From assembly GCA_030835005.1 (NCBI GenBank), contig JAUQWT010000028.1:1-11987 (forward strand): a stretch of DNA of 11,987 nt. The letters are read 5' to 3'. Numbering within the stretch: position 1 is the stretch's first letter; every line of letters begins with the position of its first letter. This stretch comes from Ignavibacteria bacterium (GTDB lineage: Bacteria; Bacteroidota; Ignavibacteria; Tepidaquicellales; OLB5). The notes below the pieces were generated by a model. It searched no databases. It had not been told where the DNA came from and saw only the letters and a list, made by a program, of their open reading frames with translations. Both the position numbers and the translations under genes were made by a program. Positions 7,498-11,987 of the stretch are shown in pieces.

Positions 7498-7511
7498 ATT
7501 TTCCTTCTGCC
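7481..7511 (-). terminator. Rho-independent terminator after the Cys/His lipoprotein gene
   Basis: The segment 7486-7511 is an almost perfect inverted repeat (GGCAGAA arm, one mismatch inside the stem, AAAATTTT centre). On the minus strand the hairpin is followed by TTTTT (7485 down to 7481). This is the right orientation to end transcription of the gene at 7572-8213 before asnS begins. Confidence 0.8.
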
Positions 7512-7546
7512 TCATAAATCAATATCTTACTTGAAACTTTCAGTCT

Positions 7547-7574
7547 GAAATCCGCAATCCCAAATCCGAAATCA
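7547..7574. repeat. 7-base tandem array at the 3' end of the lipoprotein gene
   Basis: Four consecutive 7-base units on the plus strand: GAAATCC, GCAATCC, CAAATCC and GAAATCA. The last unit contains the stop codon of the lipoprotein gene (7572-7574 on the minus strand), so the array abuts and slightly enters the CDS. Confidence 0.75.
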
Positions 7575-8213
7575 CTTCTTGACCGGTCTCCTCACAACAT
7601 AACTGCCGCTTATCTTATACTTTCCATATATAACGTTGTTTTTGATATTATCCCCGTTATCCTTTTGGCTTGTGCCTGCCCACCATGCCATGCAGTATGT
7701 ATCTTTCTTACTTTTGACCAGAGATTCAAATATTATCACGTGGCCCTTCCACACGATAAGATCACCCTTTTTCGCAGACGAAATATCCTGAACACCAATT
7801 ACGGGCAAAATGTCCTTAAAATTATCTGTATTAACAAGGTCGCGGCATAAAGCGTTTTCAGTCGGCGTCTTGAATCCCGATTTATACAAAACGTTGAGAG
7901 CAAAAATGTTACACTTAGTCGAACCTTTCAGTAATGCGAGGCGGTTATTAAGCCAGTAAAGATAGGTAGTATCTTTTTTGGGAGAGTACATCTCCCGTTC
8001 ACGCTCTGTTTTGGCAATTGTCATGATCTTCGCACCGTCAGCTTCGCCAACATCTTCAATTTCAGTTACTTCTTTATTCTCTTCCTTATTTTCCTCAGTT
8101 GTTTCGGTTGTTTCTTTATCATCCTCTTCAGTACGTGAAGCTGGGAAGCAACCAGTTAGATAAAGACTGAGTGAAACAAGTAATGCTAAATATAGTAATT
8201 TTCTGTTTTTCAT
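7572..8213 (-). CDS. Lipoprotein with NlpC/P60- or CHAP-like hydrolase layout
   Basis: The 213-residue protein begins with a clear lipoprotein signal (MKNRKLL, hydrophobic core, lipobox LTGC with Cys22). A Glu/Asp/Thr-rich linker (about 29-60) precedes a compact C-terminal domain. In that domain Cys101 lies in STKCNIFALNVLYKSG, a helix with a Cys at its start, and His158 follows KKGDLIVWKG. This Cys-helix then GD(L)IVW..H order is the layout of papain-like NlpC/P60 and CHAP amidases, which cut cell-wall peptides. The match is by pattern only, so an exact family is not claimed. A cell-envelope location is likely. It appears to be a single gene with its own terminator; the stop codon sits in a 7-base repeat. 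Confidence 0.8.
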   Translation of the reverse strand: MKNRKLLYLALLVSLSLYLTGCFPASRTEEDDKETTETTEENKEENKEVTEIEDVGEADGAKIMTIAKTEREREMYSPKKDTTYLYWLNNRLALLKGSTKCNIFALNVLYKSGFKTPTENALCRDLVNTDNFKDILPVIGVQDISSAKKGDLIVWKGHVIIFESLVKSKKDTYCMAWWAGTSQKDNGDNIKNNVIYGKYKISGSYVVRRPVKK

Positions 8214-8238
8214 AACCCATATATTTATATAAGCTATG

Positions 8239-8270
8239 CTAAAATAACCTAATGTTACTATTTAAACAAA
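8239..8270 (-). promoter_or_regulatory. Possible FCB-type promoter of the Cys/His lipoprotein gene
   Basis: On the minus strand TTTG (8267-8270) is followed by 20 bases and TATTTTAG (8239-8246), one mismatch from TAnnTTTG. It would start transcription about 20 bases before the ATG. The 143-base spacer (8214-8356) shows nothing else I can support. Confidence 0.35.
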
Positions 8271-8356
8271 TGATTTTTATACCGTGAATGGGGGATTATT
8301 GGAGACTACCTGAAAATACTAAAATAGCACTAAAACTAACGATAATCCAAAAGAAA

Positions 8357-9436
8357 TTATTCAACCAATGGCAAAAATGCCTTCAGGAAGTCATCCGGAC
8401 TGCGGTTTGATTGGGTATTATAGAAGACAATTGCTGTAGTATTGGTTGCCGGTGAATGGACAGAAATATTGTGGAATCCGGGATATGAACCGTTATGTCC
8501 GTAGTAACCCGTACCAACTTCAAAAATCCCGAAGCCGTATTTAATGCCGGGCTTATCAAGTCCCCACTTCAATCTGTCTTCCTGCGTTTCTTTACTTAAA
8601 AGTGTCCCCTCTGTCAAAGCTTTAAGATATATCTTAAGATCAGCAAGAGATGAAACAATTGCACCTGCTGCCCAAGCCCATGAGGGATCATATTTTTCCG
8701 TCACGTCAACCAGCGGATAGACCCAGGTATTATCATCTTCATCATAGCCGCGAGGGAAAACTCCCGATATTTCAGGTACTGCAGGAAAATCAGTTTCCTT
8801 CATTCCAAGTTTATCAATGATACGCACTTTGATCTCGTTTGCAAGAGTGTTACCTGTCAATTTTTCAATTATCAGGCCAAGCATAATTGTATTAGTATTG
8901 CTGTAATGCCATCCTTTTCCGGGTTCAAAGTATGTTCCGTTCTTTACAGATATATCAATAAGTTCCTGTGGCGTCCATTTTTTAAGGGGCTGAGCAAGCA
9001 TCATTTCATTAAAATCTGTTCCTTCGCTGTAATTTTTCAATCCGCTTGTCATATCGCCAAGCATACGTACTGTAATATTTTTAGCATTTGGCACGTCAGG
9101 GAAAAATCTTTCTATCGATTCATCAAGTTTCAATTTCTTTTCGTCAACAAGCTGCAATAATACAGTTGCTGTGAATGTCTTGGTCAGGCTCCCAATTCTG
9201 AACCGCATTTTCAGATCCATCGGCTCTTTGGTATCTATGTTTGCATGGCCTTTGGCTTTTTCGTAAATGACTTTATCTCCCCTGGTGATGCTGATAAGCA
9301 TTCCGGGCTGGAGTGCGGACGTCAGCATTGAATCAGAATATGCTTCAATGAAAGATACCAATTTCTCATTTTGAGAATGAACCGAATCAGCCGTAAGTAA
9401 TAATACAGTAAATAATATTGAACAGACTTTTTTCAT
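8357..9436 (-). CDS. Secreted serine hydrolase, beta-lactamase/penicillin-binding-protein fold
   Basis: From the ATG at 9434-9436 the protein has 359 residues and a classical signal peptide (MKK, hydrophobic core, cleavage after VHS21). The three active-site motifs of the class C beta-lactamase/DD-peptidase superfamily are present: SxxK as Ser83-Leu-Thr-Lys86, YxN as Tyr178-Ser-Asn180, and HNG at 314-316 in place of KTG. MRFRIGSLTKTFTA and HYSNTNTIMLGLII are typical of this family. Ser83 is the expected nucleophile. Substrates in the family range from D-amino-acid peptides to esters, and the sequence does not choose between them. An upstream ATG at 9479-9481 would add 15 residues before the signal peptide; I reject it because the added residues disrupt a normal signal sequence. 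No obvious Shine-Dalgarno site is seen. The gene is flanked by the dnaK terminator upstream. Confidence 0.92.
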   Translation of the reverse strand: MKKVCSILFTVLLLTADSVHSQNEKLVSFIEAYSDSMLTSALQPGMLISITRGDKVIYEKAKGHANIDTKEPMDLKMRFRIGSLTKTFTATVLLQLVDEKKLKLDESIERFFPDVPNAKNITVRMLGDMTSGLKNYSEGTDFNEMMLAQPLKKWTPQELIDISVKNGTYFEPGKGWHYSNTNTIMLGLIIEKLTGNTLANEIKVRIIDKLGMKETDFPAVPEISGVFPRGYDEDDNTWVYPLVDVTEKYDPSWAWAAGAIVSSLADLKIYLKALTEGTLLSKETQEDRLKWGLDKPGIKYGFGIFEVGTGYYGHNGSYPGFHNISVHSPATNTTAIVFYNTQSNRSPDDFLKAFLPLVE

Positions 9437-9466
9437 ATGATCTTTGAATAATTTGATCTGTAACAG

Positions 9467-9497
9467 CAAAATAAGAAACATTTTTTTTTAAGCCAAG
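9467..9497 (-). promoter_or_regulatory. Possible FCB-type promoter of the serine hydrolase gene
   Basis: On the minus strand CTTG (9494-9497), 19 bases, then TTATTTTG (9467-9474), with one mismatch in each box from TTTG / TAnnTTTG. If real, transcription starts downstream of the 9481 ATG, which supports the ATG at 9436. Confidence 0.3.
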
Positions 9498-9524
9498 CCG
9501 AAGATTTTGATACGCCCTTTTCAG

Positions 9525-9560
9525 AAAATAAAAAGCCATCCCGAGTTTCCGGAATGGCTT
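9525..9560 (-). terminator. Rho-independent terminator of dnaK
   Basis: AAGCCAT (9533-9539) pairs with ATGGCTT (9554-9560), and the stem continues partly through CCCG / CCGG. On the minus strand the hairpin is followed by a T-rich run (9534 down to 9525). It lies about 84 bases past the dnaK stop. Confidence 0.85.
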
Positions 9561-9613
9561 ATTTTGCTTTAATGGAGAATATATGATATTAAAGCTATGG
9601 GTAATACAAGTTT

Positions 9614-9641
9614 TTTACTTTTGCCTTTTTATTTTTTACTT
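9614..9641. repeat. 7-base tandem array just after dnaK
   Basis: Four consecutive 7-base units on the plus strand: TTTACTT (9614-9620), TTGCCTT (9621-9627), TTTATTT (9628-9634) and TTTACTT (9635-9641). The array ends 2 bases before the dnaK stop codon and precedes the terminator. Confidence 0.7.
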
Positions 9642-9643
9642 AA

Positions 9644-11578
9644 TTACTTCTTGTCATCGTCAATCACTTCAAAGTCAGCGTTTTCTACTTTCTTATCTTC
9701 TCCGCTGCCTGCATCACTTTCAGTACTTCCTGTCTGGGAGCCTGCACCCGGCTGACCTTCTGCTCCCGGAGTGCCTGTCGCCTGGCTGTACATCTGTGTA
9801 GATGCTTCGTTCCATGCTGTATTAACAGCTTCCATCGAGGATTTGATCTCATCCGTGCTTGTGCCTTTAACTGATTCCTTCAGTCTGCCAAGCGCAGTTT
9901 CGATCTTCATCTTCAATTCAGGCGTAAGTTTCTCGCCGAATTCCTTAAGTTGTTTCTCGGTCTGGAATATCAAGCTATCTGCATGGTTCTTCGTATCCAC
10001 CTCTTCGCGCTTGCGCTTATCATCGCCTTCATGTTCTTTTGCATCTTTTCTCATTTTCTCAATTTCAGCCTCTGAGAGTCCGCTTGAATGAGTGATCTTT
10101 ATTGATTGCTCTTTGCCGGATGCTTTATCCTTTGCTGCAACGTGCAAGATCCCGTTCGCATCAATATCAAATGTCACTTCTATCTGCGGTATGCCGCGAG
10201 GTGCCGGCGGAATTCCGTCCAAATGAAATCTGCCAAGCGTGCGGTTATCATTTGCCATCGGGCGCTCTCCCTGCAGAATATGAATTTCTACTGAAGGCTG
10301 GTTATCTGCCGCAGTTGAATATACTTCCGTCTTTTTTGTCGGAATAGTGGTATTGGCATCTATCATCTTTGTCATTACTCCGCCAAGAGTTTCTATTCCA
10401 AGTGAAAGAGGTGTAACATCAAGCAGAAGTACATCTTTCACATCCCCTGTTAAAACGCCGCCCTGGATTGCCGCGCCAATGGCAACAACTTCATCAGGAT
10501 TTACGCCTTTGTGCGGCTCTCTTTTAAAGAAGTTCTTAACTACTTCCTGTACTTTCGGAATCCTTGTTGATCCACCAACGAGAATCACTTCGTCAATCTG
10601 CTCAACCGAGTACCCTGAATCCTGAACTGCTTTTTTGACCGGTCCGATCGTTCTTTGTATCAGGTCATCAACAAGCTGCTCGAACTTAGCTCTTGTGATA
10701 GTCATATCAAGATGCTTTGGTCCGTCTGCTCCAACTGTAACGTAAGGCAGCTTAACATCGGCCTGCGTTTGTTGAGACAGATCGCATTTTACTCTTTCTG
10801 CTTCAACTTTGAGTCTTTGCAAAGCCATCGGGTCTTTCCTCAAGTCAATTCCCTCGGTTTTCTGGAATTCATCAGCCATGTAGTCCATAAGCCTCTGGTC
10901 AAAGTCATCACCACCTAAGTGTGTATCACCGTTGGTCGATTTAACTTCGAACAGGCCTTCGCCCAGTTCCAATATAGATATATCAAAAGTACCGCCTCCA
11001 AGATCATATACGGCTACTTTTTCATCTTTTTTCTTTTTATCAAGTCCGTATGCCAGCGCAGCTGCCGTAGGCTCGTTGATAATTCTCTTTACCTCAAGCC
11101 CTGCTATTTTACCTGCATCCGTTGTAGCTTGTCTTTGTGCATCGTTAAAATAAGCCGGCACTGTAATAACAGCTTCGGTTACTTTCTGTCCCAGGTAATC
11201 TTCTGCAGTTTGCTTCATTTTCTGAAGGATCATTGCAGAAATTTCGGGTGGTGAGTAAACCCTGTCGCCGATTTCAACTCTTGCAGTATCATTTTCGCCT
11301 TTTATGACTTTATATGATACCTTAGATGCTTCGTCTCTTATTTCATCAAATCTCCTGCCCATAAATCTCTTTATTGAGGAGACTGTGTTGTGCGGATTGG
11401 TTACAGATTGTCTCTTAGCTGCCTGCCCCACAAGGCGCTCTCCGCCTTTCGTGAATGCAACAACCGAAGGAGTTGTCCTGTGCCCTTCCGCGTTAGGAAT
11501 TACAACAGGGTCATTGCCTTCCATTACGGCAACAACAGAGTTGGTGGTTCCTAAATCGATTCCGATAATTTTTCCCAT
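9644..11578 (-). CDS. dnaK: Hsp70 chaperone DnaK
   Basis: This full-length 644-residue DnaK is the ATP-driven cytoplasmic chaperone that binds unfolded segments with DnaJ and GrpE. The nucleotide-binding domain (1 to about 383) carries IDLGTTNS (7-14), INEPTAAALAYG (167-178), YDLGGGTFDIS (191-201) and VGGSTRIPKV (334-343). The hydrophobic linker VLLLDVTP (383-390) leads to the substrate-binding domain (LSLGIETLGGVMTKMI), then the helical lid and a Gly/Ser-rich disordered tail ending FEVIDDDKK, the bacterial counterpart of the EEVD-like terminus. The start at ATG 11576-11578 gives the standard MGKIIGIDLG. AAAGGA lies upstream of the start, at long spacing. No dnaJ, grpE or hrcA is in the window, and a terminator follows directly, so it appears to be transcribed alone. 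Confidence 0.98.
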   Translation of the reverse strand: MGKIIGIDLGTTNSVVAVMEGNDPVVIPNAEGHRTTPSVVAFTKGGERLVGQAAKRQSVTNPHNTVSSIKRFMGRRFDEIRDEASKVSYKVIKGENDTARVEIGDRVYSPPEISAMILQKMKQTAEDYLGQKVTEAVITVPAYFNDAQRQATTDAGKIAGLEVKRIINEPTAAALAYGLDKKKKDEKVAVYDLGGGTFDISILELGEGLFEVKSTNGDTHLGGDDFDQRLMDYMADEFQKTEGIDLRKDPMALQRLKVEAERVKCDLSQQTQADVKLPYVTVGADGPKHLDMTITRAKFEQLVDDLIQRTIGPVKKAVQDSGYSVEQIDEVILVGGSTRIPKVQEVVKNFFKREPHKGVNPDEVVAIGAAIQGGVLTGDVKDVLLLDVTPLSLGIETLGGVMTKMIDANTTIPTKKTEVYSTAADNQPSVEIHILQGERPMANDNRTLGRFHLDGIPPAPRGIPQIEVTFDIDANGILHVAAKDKASGKEQSIKITHSSGLSEAEIEKMRKDAKEHEGDDKRKREEVDTKNHADSLIFQTEKQLKEFGEKLTPELKMKIETALGRLKESVKGTSTDEIKSSMEAVNTAWNEASTQMYSQATGTPGAEGQPGAGSQTGSTESDAGSGEDKKVENADFEVIDDDKK

Positions 11579-11640
11579 AGTGTTTTTTTATTCCTTTCTT
11601 GAACTGCTCCTCATTTATTATCGTCTAAATGATTTGCACT

Positions 11641-11670
11641 ATTATATCTTTGTTAAAATCGTTGTATCAA
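11641..11670 (-). promoter_or_regulatory. Sigma70-like promoter of dnaK
   Basis: On the minus strand TTGATA (11665-11670), 18 bases, then TATAAT (11641-11646): five of six and six of six consensus bases. The expected start near 11634 gives a leader of about 55 bases. The -35 box overlaps the stop codon of the preceding gene (11667-11669). I see no CIRCE inverted repeat (TTAGCACTC / GAGTGCTAA) in the leader. Confidence 0.65.
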
Positions 11671-11987
11671 AAAACAAATTTTTTATCCGATACAAGCCTA
11701 AACAGCTCTTCTGAAAGTTTTAAACTTTTAAAGCTTTCTTCCGGATCTCCTTCAGCTTCAAGTACAAGTGAATCTTCTTTCAGAATTCTGGCCATGCAGT
11801 ATATCTTTTCGGCTTCGGATCTTTTATCTGTGCTGAATACATATGCCACTCCTTCCGGACCCAGCGATTTTATATGCGAAAGTCCTAATCCCGTTATGCT
11901 TAGCGTTAATGCATCAAGCTCCATCTTCGCATCAGTGTAACTTCTTGTTTCCTTTAAAAGAACAACTCTTGCAATTACCCTGGCAAA
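11667..11987 (-). CDS. C-terminal fragment of an unrecognised helical, TPR-like protein (runs off the right edge)
   Basis: The frame is open from the TGA at 11667-11669 up to the window end, giving 106 visible residues. An ATG at 11922-11924 lies inside the frame, but the upstream codons (FARVIARVVLLKETRSYTDAK) read as coding, so the gene most likely begins outside the window. The segment near the end (EAEKIYCMARILKEDSLVLE, then SFKSLKLSEELFRLV) has the spacing of paired amphipathic helices found in TPR repeats, with Gly/Asp at the turn. No catalytic motif is visible. A scaffold or regulatory protein is a guess. dnaK follows 88 bases later but has its own promoter. Confidence 0.7.
   Translation of the reverse strand, partial: FARVIARVVLLKETRSYTDAKMELDALTLSITGLGLSHIKSLGPEGVAYVFSTDKRSEAEKIYCMARILKEDSLVLEAEGDPEESFKSLKLSEELFRLVSDKKFVF

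Noticed and set aside
8288..8348. Inverted words GGATTAT and ATAATCC in the spacer after the serine hydrolase as a terminator
   Set aside because: The stem is only 7 bases with a loop of more than 40 bases and no T-tract in the needed position.
9437..9481. Upstream ATG at 9479-9481 for the serine hydrolase, just after a run of nine T on the plus strand
   Set aside because: It would place 15 extra residues before a normal MKK signal peptide, and a promoter-like box overlaps it. The homopolymer lies outside the chosen CDS, so phase variation is not supported.
10919..11254. Plus-strand open frame of 111 codons inside dnaK, and similar plus-strand frames elsewhere
   Set aside because: These are antisense to strongly conserved genes and have no promoter, ribosome-binding site or recognisable protein features.

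Overview
The window looks like ordinary chromosomal DNA from an AT-rich Gram-negative-type bacterium. My best guess is the Bacteroidota/Chlorobiota/Ignavibacteriota (FCB) side of the tree. This rests on several lipoproteins and secreted proteins, three gene starts preceded by sequences resembling the Bacteroidota TTTG / TAnnTTTG promoter, and spacers filled with short-period AT-rich repeats. The taxonomic guess is inference; no rRNA or other decisive marker is present. Every gene I can support lies on the minus strand, so genes are read from high to low coordinates.

From right to left: (1) 11667-11987 is the C-terminal end of an unrecognised helical, TPR-like protein that runs off the right edge. 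(2) dnaK (9644-11578) follows, behind a clear sigma70-like promoter whose -35 box overlaps the previous gene's stop codon, and it ends in a strong hairpin terminator at about 9525-9560. (3) Next come a secreted serine hydrolase of the beta-lactamase/D-alanyl-D-alanine-peptidase fold (8357-9436) and a lipoprotein with an NlpC/P60- or CHAP-like Cys/His layout (7572-8213). Both look like single genes, and the second has its own terminator at about 7481-7511. (4) A compact run of six genes follows, probably one operon or two overlapping units: asnS (asparaginyl-tRNA synthetase, TTG start), a YacP/Rae1-like NYN-domain nuclease, an ABC transporter ATPase, its ABC-2 type permease (overlapping by one base, TAATG), an unrecognised predicted lipoprotein, and yifB/comM (an AAA+ Mg-chelatase-like ATPase). 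(5) The left edge holds most of a secreted zinc metalloprotease (HEVAH plus a downstream Glu, gluzincin pattern). It runs off position 1 and has no usual start codon.

The functional genes are familiar. The unusual content is between them: nearly every spacer carries an imperfect short-period tandem repeat, most often with a period of exactly 7 bases and with a different unit each time (3611-3645 and 3679-3713, 7477-7497, 7547-7574, 9614-9641). There is also an 8-base array (6006-6037) and a 19-base array (924-971). The most striking case is an inverted pair of 7-base arrays at 3611-3713. It contains the start codon of the lipoprotein gene and encodes its whole hydrophobic signal segment, ending at the predicted lipidated cysteine. 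I see no CRISPR array, insertion sequence, phage gene, tRNA or rRNA, and no convincing new multi-gene system.
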